From NCBI GenBank assembly GCA_949825065.1, contig OX463847.1, positions 32,130,115 through 32,194,114 of the forward strand: a DNA stretch of 64,000 bases. Direction: 5' to 3'. Below are positions 1-9,344 of the stretch, one piece after another; within the stretch, counting starts at the first letter, position 1; each line of letters starts with the position of its first letter. The stretch is from Odontocerum albicorne (lineage: Eukaryota; Arthropoda; Insecta; Trichoptera; Odontoceridae). A program made the translations under genes and the position numbers. Below the pieces are notes generated by a model, which saw nothing but the letters and a program-made list of their open reading frames with translations, did not search any database and was not told where the DNA came from.

Positions 1-420
1 AAGAGTTATAGTTAAGTCGATGTCTGATGATGTATTTATAATACGGTTCAGACAACAACTCACTGTCGCTACATTTTAATGGTTTTTCGTGGAGGTTTCT
101 TTTCTGAAGCGTTTACACGAAGCATGTCGTGGAAATGTCTAAATATAGCCCAAGGAAACCGTTTCAAATACTTTTGCGTCAAACACGAATGTGTTGACAT
201 TAAAGAGGAGAATAAAATTTAATGTATTCCCTCTTTATGGCCACAATTAAAGTAACGAGAAATTTTATCGAAATATGAGAGAGGCACAATTTTACCTTTT
301 TGGATTTAACCAAATTACAATCACAGTTTATGTTGGTCAAAGGGTAAAAAACAGTTGTACGAGTGTTAAGCCCGCACGTGTGTGTAAGCTGTTTTATTAT
401 TTAAAACATTCCATCACGCT
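1..420. other. Unassigned AT-rich DNA
   Basis: No open frame, repeat match within the window or structured motif was recognised here. It leads into the 3' end of an RTE-type LINE fragment. Confidence 0.5.
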
Positions 421-1000
421 ATTTACCTGTCGGGATAGGCAGAGATGAAATAGCGTCAAATATTCATATCTGACACATTTTTTCTACATCATACACCGTC
501 TCATACAACTTTTACGATTTCTCTGAACTTCTAAGCTTCCTTCATTCAAAAAATTTACTTGATCCAATCGTACTTTCCTTGGTCTTGCTCTCTTACGCCT
601 TCTACTCACATTTGCATTGTACTTTTGTTTTCTTAGTCTTTCTTAATTCCTTCGTTCTACATGCCCAAATCATTTAGTGCTCTTATAGTTCTCTTCTTTA
701 TCTTACTCAACACATCAACCTAATGTTTACATCAATATCTAAACATTTCATTCCGTATTCTGTCATCAATTGTCACCATATGAATTTCTTGCATTGCACG
801 TGTTTCTAGAATATTTATTCGGCTTCTATCAGTATTTTCCACGTCCAAGAAATTTTTCATTCCTATACATAAAAGTGGGTACTAAAGTAGTATCGTGGAT
901 TATTATCAGAGCACGCGTTGATACTGTTTTTATACGTTTAAGTACCCCACTGACTTTGTTTCATATCGCTACACGCCGTTCGTTATCCCATCGCCATTCC
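421..1000 (-). mobile_element. RTE-type LINE fragment (family 1), 3' part
   Basis: On the minus strand this matches the other family-1 fragments of the window. The plus strand begins with the typical end CTGTCGGGATAGGCAGAGA and continues through the complement of the GHVER-like tail of the reverse-transcriptase ORF. Many stops and small indels break the frame. Family-1 tails normally read, on the coding strand, from a zone encoding ATS-like and SETW-like residues through the GHVER zone to a 3' end containing CCTACCCCGACAG. This copy keeps that order and is dead. The plus-strand open frame at 770-1054 is its antisense shadow. Confidence 0.65.
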
Positions 1001-1029
1001 AATAAGCAGGAAAGCAAAGCTGTGCCGTG

Positions 1030-1165
1030 GAGATTATTTCTTTTAAGTGAGTGAGCCGTTGCACTCCAGCAAATTCATCAACCTCACCGTTGTACTGGAT
1101 CCGGTGGCACACCTGTTGTGAGACGATCGGACCACACTGACATGTTCCCCCAACCTCCCTTTTTG
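1030..1165. other. GC-richer block of unknown origin
   Basis: A stretch clearly richer in G+C than its surroundings. The minus strand is open across it (73 codons at 969-1190) and encodes a Cys-containing peptide, but I recognise no family. It lies between an RTE fragment and a different LINE tail, so mobile-element origin is likely. Confidence 0.3.
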
Positions 1166-1167
1166 AA

Positions 1168-1208
1168 AGAATAGATATTACCAAAGTCATAGATATCCTT
1201 ATACCAAC
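1168..1208 (-). mobile_element. SINE-C fragment (tail end)
   Basis: The block CCAAAGTCATAGATATCCTT is the complement of the 3' part of SINE-C, best seen at 8793-8950. Only about 40 bp remain. Confidence 0.5.
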
Positions 1209-1475
1209 GTGATTGAGATGGTATGGGCACGTTGGACGCAGAGCACCCGATCACATTGTGAACCAGGCAATCTCCAAGGATCTTCCTCGAATAACAACCA
1301 GAGGAAGACCAAATAATTCATGGGTGGTGCAAAAAGATAACCTGATGCAGAGGCACGGCCTGGGGGACATAGTCCGGGATAGAAGAGCATACAACCTGAG
1401 GACGAGGAGAGCTTACCCCAACAGTCTTCGCAGACAATGAGTTGGGATGGAGCCAGGGAGAAGAAGAAGAAGATA
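1205..1475 (+). mobile_element. LINE reverse-transcriptase C-terminal tail (family 3)
   Basis: The frame at 1213-1440 encodes 75 residues beginning MRWYGHVGRRAPDHIV and containing TTRGRP. This is the (R/W)xGHV...RP arrangement found at the C-terminus of RTE and related endonuclease-reverse-transcriptase ORFs. A purine-rich run of GAAGAA units follows. The 5' part of the element is missing. It differs clearly from the family-1 tails and is noticeably more G+C rich and less degraded, so it may be a younger or separate lineage. SINE-C sequence lies on both sides. Confidence 0.65.
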
Positions 1476-1612
1476 GATATCTTTATACCCCCGAATACTA
1501 GGCGGAAAAATATATGAGTCATTCGAGGGGAGTAGCACAGTGCGGAGTTTGAACCGACCATCTTCCGCACGGAAGTCTAATGCGTTACCGCGCGACTATG
1601 CACCTCACTTAA
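1474..1612 (-). mobile_element. SINE-C copy
   Basis: Minus-strand copy of the ~150-bp SINE-C. Read on the minus strand it has a tRNA-like head (GCATAGTCGCGCGGTAACGC as A box, GGTTCAAACTCC as B box) and then the shared body ending in GGTATAAAGATAT. It matches 8793-8950 closely. Confidence 0.65.
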
Positions 1613-1859
1613 CCTTATTTAATAAATAAATAATAAATATAGGTTTATTGATAACAACATGGTAAGTACATAATACATTTAAATATACTTCAAGAACATA
1701 TAAATATCAGAGAATACATTAAAAACAGAAGCTATCAAAAGGTCTGGGCTCATCTAATAACACCCACCCGGCCAAGATACACCACATTAATATAGGGCGA
1801 GCCAAGCCACAGGGACCCCAGATGTTTTTCCGCCCACACCCTCACCCTCTTTTCGTGTA

Positions 1860-2130
1860 GTGTATACGTTCAGTGCCCCATTGGCTTTATTTCATATCGT
1901 TACACGCCGTCGTCATCTCTCGTACTCGTAGCTCTTTCATAATTTGAGAAAATACGACCTAAATAGCAGAATTTCTTAACTTGCTCTATTATTTCATTGT
2001 TTACCCATACACGTATATCGCATTTATTTTACCATTCACGCTATTCACCATGATTTTGGATTTCACAATATTGATTCTCAAATCTTTCCATTCGCATTTC
2101 TCATACAATTCACTTATCAAACTGAGTAAT
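1860..2130 (-). mobile_element. LINE reverse-transcriptase palm fragment
   Basis: On the minus strand this region and the adjacent repeats match 17225-17770, where a CADD-type RT motif is visible. The residues after it (an ENQ-like stretch, then a segment ending in KSK and ME) are recognisable but broken by stops. The fragment runs directly into the 59-bp tandem array, whose unit is made from the same RT sequence. Confidence 0.5.
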
Positions 2131-2482
2131 TATAGTAATTCTCGTTCTCCGCTAACCTACCATGTTATCAGTATACAGCAATATGTAATTATAGTAATTC
2201 TCGTTCTCCGCTAACCTACCATGTTATCAGTATACAGCAATATGTAATTATAGTAATTCTCGTTCTCCGCTAACCTACCATGTTATCAGTATACAGCAAT
2301 ATGTAATTATAGTAATTCTCGTTCTCCGCTAACCTACCATGTTATCAGTATACAGCAATATGTAATTATAGTAATTCTCGTTCTCCGCTAACCTACCATG
2401 TTATCAGTATACAGCAATATGTAATTATAGTAATTCTCGTTCTCCGCTAACCTACCATGTTATCAGTATACAGCAATATGTA
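2128..2482. repeat. 59-bp tandem array, 6 copies
   Basis: Six essentially identical 59-bp units start at 2131, 2190, 2249, 2308, 2367 and 2426. Each contains GTTCTCCGCTAACCTACCAT and a segment ending CAGCAATATG. The unit derives from the complement of a LINE RT palm region, by comparison with 17680-17770. The near identity implies recent expansion or homogenisation. Confidence 0.95.
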
Positions 2483-2489
2483 AACATTC

Positions 2490-3094
2490 CCATTCGACAT
2501 TTGTTTGCCACCCACTGACCTCTGAAGTTTTTTGACACATGAATCTGTGTAAGTTATACAACAACCAGGGTGCCATAATACATGATCTGAGAAAATACTA
2601 CCTAAATAGCAGAATTCCTTAGAATAAGAATTATATTAATCGATTCCTTAGAAATATATTAACCAATAAGCTTGAATAAAAAACTACAAATTTAATATCT
2701 TCGGGTTGAAGACAAATGTAACGACACGGAGGTCGTCTAGATAAAATAGGACAAGAATAAACAACTGGTCCGTGATTTTAGTTGTTACGTGTCATTCGAT
2801 ATTCCCTTGAGAATGATCACCACCTGACTCGGCTTAATTAAATTTTACAACAATCACAATTCTTCATTGTATCCAACTGACAATAGGCGACTCGACCAGA
2901 CGGGAGATGCCGATGACTGGGTCATTCGAGTATCGGGTGAGATCGAACGATAGTTCTTAGAATAATCATTTAAATAGTAAAATTGCTTTTGCAGAAGAGA
3001 TGAAATTAAAATTTAATCGATTATTTAATTTGATCAAGGAGCACAATATTATTCATACAGTTCCAGTTACTTTTGGTTGAAAAAAAAAACATAT
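2490..3094. other. Unassigned AT-rich DNA
   Basis: No gene seen. The stretch GAGAAAATACTACCTAAATA near 2581 recurs near 1945, so part of the block is repeat-derived. Confidence 0.4.
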
Positions 3095-3462
3095 ATACCA
3101 TCGTGCCGTTTCCCCGTTGGGGTATGCTGTTAGGACAAAACGCCACACTTTCCTTATCTCAATACATATCTATCGCCTCTTCTAAATTCATACACCTTCT
3201 TATACAACTTCTTACAAAATATCATACATTTGATTCAACCGTTATTTCATAGGTCTTCCTTTATCACGTCTTCCACTCACATTTGTTCTGTATACTTGTT
3301 TTGTTTGACTTACTTCATTCATTCGTTTCGCGTGCCCAAATTATCTAAGAACACTCTTTTTCATCTTACTCAACACGTCAACCAGTTCACATATGTTACA
3401 TCCCGAATCACTTCATTCCGTAATATGTCATACATTGTCACCCTATATATTCTCCTTGACTG
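3095..3462 (-). mobile_element. RTE-type LINE fragment (family 1)
   Basis: The plus strand begins with a degraded CCATCGTGCCGTTTCCCCG end and GGGGTATGC. It then gives the complement of the basic tail and of the GHVER zone (CATTCGTTTCGCGTGCCCAA), and ends near CATACATTGTCACCC. The order and length agree with the tail of family 1. The 77-codon plus-strand frame at 3230-3463 is antisense. Confidence 0.7.
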
Positions 3463-3464
3463 AG

Positions 3465-3775
3465 AGCAGGTGGCTCGGTACCGTGAGGGGTGGAGAGCCG
3501 TATGCTCTCGGGCTGATAGCGTCTCAGCGGCTAGACGTGTGAGAAACAGTCAGCGCGCTGCGAACATGCGTCAGCATGGCCAGGCGACTCAGCAAGGTCC
3601 ACATGTCCGTGACATTTGCGGGAGAGAGTGCGCATCTAGGATCGGGCTGTTTTCTCACAGAAGATTACATGATCGACGTGGAAGAGCGATTCAAGATTGA
3701 CGTTGGAATGGCGAGGAGATCTTCGACTACGAGACCCGGCAATGACGACGCCGATGTATTCTCCTTAGAGCACGT
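3465..3775 (+). pseudogene. GC-rich LINE remnant with a C2H2-like motif
   Basis: A GC-rich block abutting an RTE fragment. The frame at 3470-3700 encodes RDICGRECASRIGLFSHRR followed by LH. This resembles the CxxC...SRIGL-SH(x)4H zinc-finger-like motif found at the C-terminus of some LINE-encoded proteins. The first cysteine-position residues appear altered (RDIC instead of CxxC with two Cys). The overlapping frame at 3576-3830 is a different reading of the same DNA. I call it a C-terminal relic of a LINE ORF, not a host gene, because no start, splice signal or upstream coding is seen. Confidence 0.45.
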
Positions 3776-3830
3776 ACTTCTACGGTATTTATTTGACTCT
3801 TTTAGCGAAAAATCTAGTTACAATCATTAA

Positions 3831-4149
3831 TTCGTATGCTCCTCTTCGACATATACGTATTGACGATAGTGAAAATATTGTCTTCGGCCGTGAAAATCGA
3901 AACTTTGGATTTTGAACCACTTAGAATAGGCAATGTGTATCAGTTTACGTGTTAGTAATACTATCGTAAGCTAAGCGGTAACAATAACTTAGTATACGAA
4001 CTCTTGAACATACTTGGATTCCTTTTATGGGTATCATCGGGAAACGAACCATAAATCCTAGGATAAAAAACATGGATATCACTATCGTAGTCACGAAGTT
4101 TGCTGATACATAAATAAATTACGTGTGGCTAATATTTACTGTGTGAAAA
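3831..4149. other. Unassigned AT-rich DNA
   Basis: No open frame or repeat recognised. Confidence 0.4.
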
Positions 4150-4512
4150 CAATAATTTGTTTGAGTCGATGATGTATGGGAGTGAAACGTGGACGTGGAA
4201 CAAGACTGAGAGGAGCCGAATAACTGCTGTAGAAATTTCTACATTGAAAATACTTGGTGTGACACTGTATGATAGAATACGGTGTGACACTGTATGATGA
4301 ACAGTACGTTGAGATGGTTTGGACATGTGGAACGAATGAGTCAAGAAAGACTAATATAATATAACATATATACGGTGGATCAAGCAAATGCTTTTCTGAA
4401 AACAAGAAAATGTAGACGTTGTATGAGAAGGTGTATGGATGTGTGTCGCGATAAGAAAGTATAGCGCTCTGTCCTTTGCCTACCCCGACAGAGAAATAGC
4501 GTGATGATATGT
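4150..4512 (+). mobile_element. RTE-type LINE fragment (family 1)
   Basis: Plus-strand tail with a SETWTWNKTERS-like segment, a duplicated GTGTGACACTGTATGAT unit at 4257-4300, then RWFGHVERMSQERL, and a 3' end containing CCTACCCCGACAG near 4480. Stops interrupt the frame. The minus-strand frames at 4129-4405 are antisense shadows. Confidence 0.7.
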
Positions 4513-4954
4513 ACGATAGTTTAGTGCACTTAGAATGATCAGCCGTTAAATAAATAAATTAAAATAAATATGGATCATCGAGTTATTATTGTAGTACATC
4601 GGAACGGTTTGCTTAAGGAGGAGTGTAAAGGTGTTCTGCTATTCTTAGTCACCGTCTATGATGCAACTCTTAAAGTATTACAAGATTAACCGAGAATGAA
4701 CGCATCGTGCAGACAGAAGACAGAATGTCAGACTGATAAGAAAGCCCACTTCTTGTGCTAAACGACAAAAAATATACATGGCTAAATTAGTTAGAATTTA
4801 ACAGCAGACTTTGACCTTGTCCAATTCACTTACAAAAAGTCATTACTGTTTCAGAAATAATTACAATAGTATGAATAGGCATAATTATTTTTTTTCTATG
4901 CCATATCAGATACGGTTGACTTTGGTGACCGCTGCAATAAATGGAACTTCTATT

Positions 4955-5133
4955 GTATAAGCACAAGTTGACGGGTTTATTGCCATTTGACTATCTTTTC
5001 TTAAAACCAGAAAGATGTTAAAGAGGCCTGAAGTGAAAAACAGATTGGAATTTTTAATTGGGTACCAATAGGAATGGAACCAGCAACATTCGAGTAAGAA
5101 TACAAGTGATTTACCAACTAGGTAACCTCAGAA
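4955..5133 (-). mobile_element. SINE-A copy, near full length
   Basis: Minus-strand tRNA-derived SINE. The complement of the A box (CCAACTAGGTAACCTC) and a degraded B box (GGAATGGAACCAGC) lie at the right. The shared body and tail (ACGGGTTTATTGCC) lie at the left. A perfect hairpin (5140-5185) lies just beyond its 5' end. Confidence 0.65.
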
Positions 5134-5139
5134 AAAAAA

Positions 5140-5185
5140 CCTCTTCGACTTCTCTTATTACTGTCAATAAGAGAAGTCGAAGAGG
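5140..5185. repeat. Perfect 20-bp hairpin
   Basis: CCTCTTCGACTTCTCTTATT at 5140-5159 is exactly repeated in inverse at 5166-5185 with a 6-nt loop. It sits between a SINE-A head and an RTE fragment. Confidence 0.9.
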
Positions 5186-5204
5186 AGAAATATAAGAGTG
5201 TGAA

Positions 5205-5905
5205 AGGAAAAGTAAATGCGATGTATGGGTAATGAAATATTCGAGTCGAGATTAATTATGTTATTTAGGTATAATTTTCTCAGATTATGGAAGAATTATG
5301 AGAGATATCGAACGACGTGTAGCGATAGGAAACAAATTCAAGTCAATGGAACAATAAAACATATATACTCGAATCAGACAGTATCAAAATGTGTTAAGAT
5401 GATAGTCCACAACAGTATTTTAGTACCACCTTTGATATGATACGGGAACGTGGAAAATGACTGAAAAGAGCCGAATGAATGATATAGAAATGCGTGCACT
5501 TAGTGGGGTGACAATGTATGACAGAATATGGAATTAAGGGATTAGAGATGAATGCGAACTTAAGGCATGATAAGTTGAATAAGATGAAGAGCACTCTGAC
5601 ATGGTTTGGGCACGTGGAACGAGTGAATGAAGAAAGACTAACAAAACAAACATACAGTGCTAATTTAATTAGAAGGCGTAGTAAAAGAAGACCAAGGTAA
5701 GTACGGTTGTAACAAGTAAATGATATTTTGGAAGAAGGAAATCTAAGTAGTAAGAAAAATCGTAGGAGCTGTATGAGAATGTGTATAGATGTGGAAGAGA
5801 CGAGAATAATGAGGAGTATGTGTGTCAAGATAGGAAAGCCTGGCGCTGTGTCCTCTCTGCCTATTCCAGGAGGGACACAGCGTGATGGTACGTACATATA
5901 GCTTG
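5205..5905 (+). mobile_element. RTE-type LINE fragment (family 1), longest tail
   Basis: About 700 bp of family-1 3' sequence. In order it encodes an IFSxxG-like zone (degraded), IKHIYSNQTVSKCVKMIVHN (5342-5412), a KTERS-like segment, TMYDRI, then WFGHVERVNEERLTKQ at about 5600-5645 and RRRSKRRPR. The 3' end has GCCTATTCCAGGAGGGACAC and CGTGATGGTACGTACATA. Frameshifts join the pieces. The RT catalytic domain and the endonuclease are absent (5' truncation). The 182-codon minus-strand ORF at 5394-5942 is antisense to this tail. Confidence 0.75.
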
Positions 5906-6099
5906 AATACAGTAAACCATTACACGTACAGACATCATCCATTTACAGGATGGACTAGCAATTATTCATCAATTAAGACTGGTTTTGAAGAATGAATTCT
6001 CATGATTCCAAGAAGTTCCCAATTCTATTTCATTGGACTATTTTGTATTTAAACAATGTCAGTCTCTGTGTTCTTAATAGGGTTTGCCTGTATTAATGT

Positions 6100-6365
6100 G
6101 AAAGCGGCCGTGGTTGGCATTCACGTTCAGTATGTAAGCTAACCCCCAAGTTCGATTCCTGGTGAATTCACTTTAAGATTCGTTTTACTATTAGACCATT
6201 TTACATTATAGTTATGTTATACGTATTTTTTACAGCACTACTAAGTAATGCAAAAATAGCGCTTTATAAAATTCTGCCTAACGAAAAGCTGCAGCAGATT
6301 AAACCTGCTTATCGTCTTGGAAGTTTAATCTCCTTACCAGCGTAGCTTTGGGTTTGATCCGTGGA
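6100..6365 (+). mobile_element. SINE-B copy
   Basis: About 265 bp aligning with 15787-16070. The head GCGGCCGTGGTTGGCATTCA with B-box-like AGTTCGATTCC is tRNA-like. The shared body contains ACTACTAAGTAATGCAAA, AACGAAAAGCTGCAGCAGAT and GGGTTTGATCC at the end. Two long copies and one partial copy define the family in this window. Confidence 0.6.
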
Positions 6366-6984
6366 GACTGTGCTTATTGAATTGTAACAGTTTGTATAAT
6401 TATAGACCAATACACTCTCACGCGTATTCCATTCACACGATGGCTGACAATCATATTCGATCATGAGGGATATATTGTACAATCGTAATGTGAAGTGTAT
6501 AAACACTGTTAACCGTTACAATAAAAACATATTTGGCAGACAGACGCCAAGTCTCTGCTCCATAGAAGATGATAACTAACTGTAATTATTGTTCTTTGGA
6601 CATGACCAGGAGTGCGGCCCGTTAAGATGTTAAGCATAATGTATGTGCGAAAAGGTTTTTGGGTCAGGAGTGGAAGACATCCAGCGAAGAAAAAAAAAAA
6701 CACCGTGAGAATAAGTCGTTATTTGGTTTGTTACTTTGCCATTGAAAATATTAGATCAGGGGTGGTCAACCTTTTATGACCGCGTATTAAACCGACATTC
6801 TGTTCAGGCATATACCAAAATTTGGTTGCCTGAAAACAACGTGCTTCAAACGGTGCTCCAAAGTCCAGTGCTTTATTACCTATGCTACCACCAACTTTTA
6901 ATTGCAATAAATTATTATTTATTGAGTTAACTGCATAAATATGAAATAAAATGTCTTTGATTTAGAATGGTTGTCAGAAACTAG

Positions 6985-7105
6985 TTAACATTTATGTCAA
7001 GCAAACGGGCTCCCCAGGTTCGATTTCTGGCGGATTAGCCTTCACATCTCAGGTCATTTTATATATGAATATCTGTTTTTTATATAGCTTATATATTAGA
7101 TAGGC
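6985..7105 (+). mobile_element. SINE-B fragment
   Basis: CCCCAGGTTCGATTTCTGGC followed by a CATTTTATAT body segment matches the head and early body of SINE-B at 15830-15910. The 3' half is missing. Confidence 0.45.
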
Positions 7106-7311
7106 CAGATGGTGCTCTTGTAAGCGATATTGGTGTCGATCAATCTCACATGTGTTCTGTTGAGCTATTTAGAAAGCGCTCTTGAGGTGATCGCAATGAT
7201 CAGGAAACAACACTATATGATTGTTTATAGTTAAGGCATTAACGTTGTGGAGGTTTAAAGACATTGTAATTTATTTTTAACAAACATTGTTTATTCCACT
7301 TTTTTGTGACG

Positions 7312-7357
7312 GTATAACCCTACCGGTTTCAAGGCGTTCACCTCATCTTCAGGGGAG
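7312..7357 (-). ncRNA. Hammerhead-ribozyme-like motif, left arm
   Basis: On the minus strand: CCC, then CTGAAGA (complement at 7346-7352), a short stem AGGTGAACGCCT, GAAA, CCGGTA, GGG. This has the core order of a type I hammerhead with a minimal helix III (ACCGGT is self-complementary) and CCC/GGG as start of helix I. The junction next to stem II is imperfect, so activity is not assured. Confidence 0.4.
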
Positions 7358-7524
7358 CGCAAACAAGACTAAATGCTGTTCGAACTGGTACCGATATAGA
7401 CGCTTCAACGGTTGGAGGCTGGGGGGTGAGGAAGGCTAGGGATAATTTCGGCCAAGAGCGGGGAGATTTTGGGGAAATAACTGTTCAACAGATGTTCCGA
7501 TCGGTATACTGACTTAGAAAATAG

Positions 7525-7795
7525 ACGTGAACACAAATCCGCCTTAACAAATCCTCTAATTTATTCTGAAATGGCTAATCATTGTCACCGTGAGAATCAT
7601 ACTTTTTCTATCGATGATGCCAAATTCTTACATATTATTGGCAACGGAAATAAATTGGACAGATTAGAGACCCTAGAAATTTCTAAGTCAGTATACCGAT
7701 CGGAACATCTGTTGAACAGTTATTTCCCCAAAATCTCCCCGCTCTTGGCCGAAATTATCCCTAGCCTTCCTCACCCCCCAGCCTCCAACCGTTGA
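7525..7795 (+). pseudogene. Penelope-like protein, C-terminal fragment
   Basis: An open plus-strand frame entering from about 7525 (stop after 7792) encodes RREHKSALTNPLIYSEMANH and then HCHRENHTFS, HIIGNGNKLDRLETLEI. A basic stretch, then H-x-ENH and a KLDxLExLEI segment, is typical of the region after the GIY-YIG nuclease core in Penelope-like element proteins (known family feature). The GIY-YIG core itself and the reverse transcriptase are missing. Translation from the ATG at 7571 gives 74 residues, but the real frame starts upstream. The last ~40 codons lie inside the inverted arm, so the left arm encodes the same peptide on the other strand. Confidence 0.6.
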
Positions 7796-7842
7796 AGCGT
7801 CTATATCGGTACCAGTTCGAACAGCATTTAGTCTTGTTTGCG

Positions 7843-7890
7843 CTCCCCTGAAGATGAGGTGAAAGCCTTGAAACCGGTAGGGTTATACCG
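7843..7890 (+). ncRNA. Hammerhead-ribozyme-like motif, right arm
   Basis: CTGAAGA at 7848-7854, stem-loop with AGGT...GCCT, GAAA at 7870-7873, CCGGTA ending at 7879, then GGG pairing with CCC just 5' of the core. The predicted cleavage triplet is GTA, after 7879. Penelope-like elements are known to carry small hammerhead variants. The assignment here is inference from core residues. Confidence 0.4.
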
Positions 7891-7944
7891 TCAAAAAAGT
7901 GGAATAAACAGAGTTTGTTAAAAATAAATTACAACACTATATGA

Positions 7945-8792
7945 AATTATCTAAAAAAAACTTTGATTGATTAAATATATTTATAGTAATAAAAATGAAT
8001 ATTGACTTGACGCTGTTTCTGATTCACAATAGTATCTATTGTATCTATGTTTACCTTTACGGATGGCGTGACATCATAGAGTCAACGTTCTAGCTCTCTT
8101 GTTTATGATTTGTGATCTTGTCAAATACTTCACATGATTCATCCTAGAGAATGTTTCTTCATACAATCATGTACTGCTAAATAATAAAGAAATTAAAATT
8201 GCATGTCAGCGAATTATATTTTTTGAGTATTAAGGCTAGCCCTCATAGTGTTTAAAATAATAATGCAATAAATATGTAATTTTTAAGCTAGTAAATAACA
8301 ATGGCTTGTTATTTTTTCATGATTTATAAAAAAGTCCTAGCGGGTCACTTGGGGCTCGCGAGCCACGTGGTGGATGGACGTGTTTGTATAAAAGGTTACA
8401 AATATTAACATAAAGATAGCATTAACATTAGATTTGAGATTTCTGCGAATACAAAAATGAATATATTATGTATAGTAGAAAAGTTTCGCGTTATGAATAT
8501 GGAATTAAAACTTTTGGAAATGAGAAATATGGTTCTACGTAATAGTATTCCAGTTCAAATAAAACGTAACGTTTATCACAGTGAAAGATGGGTTATTAGT
8601 ACTATGAAAAATAAACCCATGATAATTTTTATCTCAAACTTTATACATTTTCAGAAATGTATATATCGCTAAAATATATTTTATTTTTATGTGTGATATA
8701 TTATACGAGTAGATGCTCGATAACTTTTTTACATTTAAGGGTCTGTTCATTTAACTTGGTTAATGTAAAATAATATTTATAAAAAAAAGTAC
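7945..8792. other. Unassigned AT-rich DNA
   Basis: No supported gene. A 71-codon frame at 8457-8672 is isolated, AT-rich and has no recognisable domain. Confidence 0.45.
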
Positions 8793-8950
8793 GTTTGACT
8801 GAGGTGCATGGCCGCGCAGAAAAGCACTGGACTTCCGTGCGGAAGGTTGCCGGTTCGAACCCTGCGGTGTGCCACTCCCCGACACATGTACTTTTTCCGC
8901 CTAGTGTTCAAGGGTATAAGGATACCTATGACTTCGCCCATATCTATTAT
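8793..8950 (+). mobile_element. SINE-C copy, best preserved
   Basis: The tRNA-like head begins GTGCATGGCCGCGCAG (A-box zone), continues CTTCCGTGCGGAAGG (a short hairpin) and GGTTCGAACCC (perfect B box), then a body with TTTTCCGCCTAGTGTTCAAG, GGTATAAGGATACCTATGAC and a TATTATTTTTTT tail. Other copies are at 1474-1612 and 45283-45412. RNA polymerase III boxes imply past transcription of a SINE. It is not a functional tRNA. Confidence 0.7.
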
Positions 8951-9199
8951 TTTTTTAAAAATTGGTATAAAATATGCTTCAAGTACGAAGAGATAGACAA
9001 GAAATCTCAACGAAAAAAATTAGAAATTGCACAAACCATAGCCGAAGGATCTATCATAGTCCAAGATAATTATTGCAACTAATTTAAAATTGTGTGAAGA
9101 TTTGATATAAATAAAAGACGGCGTATCGAAGTCATTGGAACCTTTATCTTCAGGGCGATGTCAAAAAACATTACCGAATATGTATTTCTGGCATAATGA

Positions 9200-9340
9200 A
9201 AGAATATGGATTGAAATATGTGTATTAAAAAATGAACGAAGGAGCATTGAGATTAGTCGGTCACGTAGAAAAAATGAACGATGAAAGATTTACAAAAATA
9301 ATTTATAGAAGCAGTATAGAATGTATAATAAAATTTATTT
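9200..9340 (+). mobile_element. RTE-type LINE fragment (family 2)
   Basis: Encodes a degraded GALRLVGHVEKMNDERFTKI segment, the family-2 version of the GHVER tail, also present near 28680 and 28820. It is truncated and merges with the LINE 3' end that follows. Confidence 0.55.
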
Positions 9341-9344
9341 ATTT

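Larger units (their letters stand above)
7207..7944 (+). mobile_element. Palindromic Penelope-like element with 14-bp target duplication
   Basis: The unit is flanked by ACAACACTATATGA at 7207-7220 and 7931-7944. Two inverted arms of ~256 bp (7264-7520 and 7680-7934) are almost identical, differing by a few bases. The spacer and right arm carry a C-terminal coding piece of a Penelope-like protein. In each arm the retroelement 3' end points outward. Each arm has a hammerhead-like core followed by a conserved ATAACCCTACCGG (or complement) block and AATAAACA...TTACAA. The left side also has an extra ~40 bp (7221-7263) shared with the small copy at 12721. The flanking duplication shows the whole palindrome inserted in one event. 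Confidence 0.7.

Noticed and set aside
770..1054. 94-codon plus-strand ORF
   Set aside because: Antisense to the minus-strand RTE fragment at 421-1000.
1199..1570. 123-codon minus-strand ORF
   Set aside because: Crosses the complement of the family-3 LINE tail and a SINE-C copy, so it is a composite shadow.
5394..5942. 182-codon minus-strand ORF
   Set aside because: It is exactly antisense to the RTE family-1 tail on the plus strand; its peptide is the reverse reading of the GHVER zone. The same antisense opening recurs at other copies.
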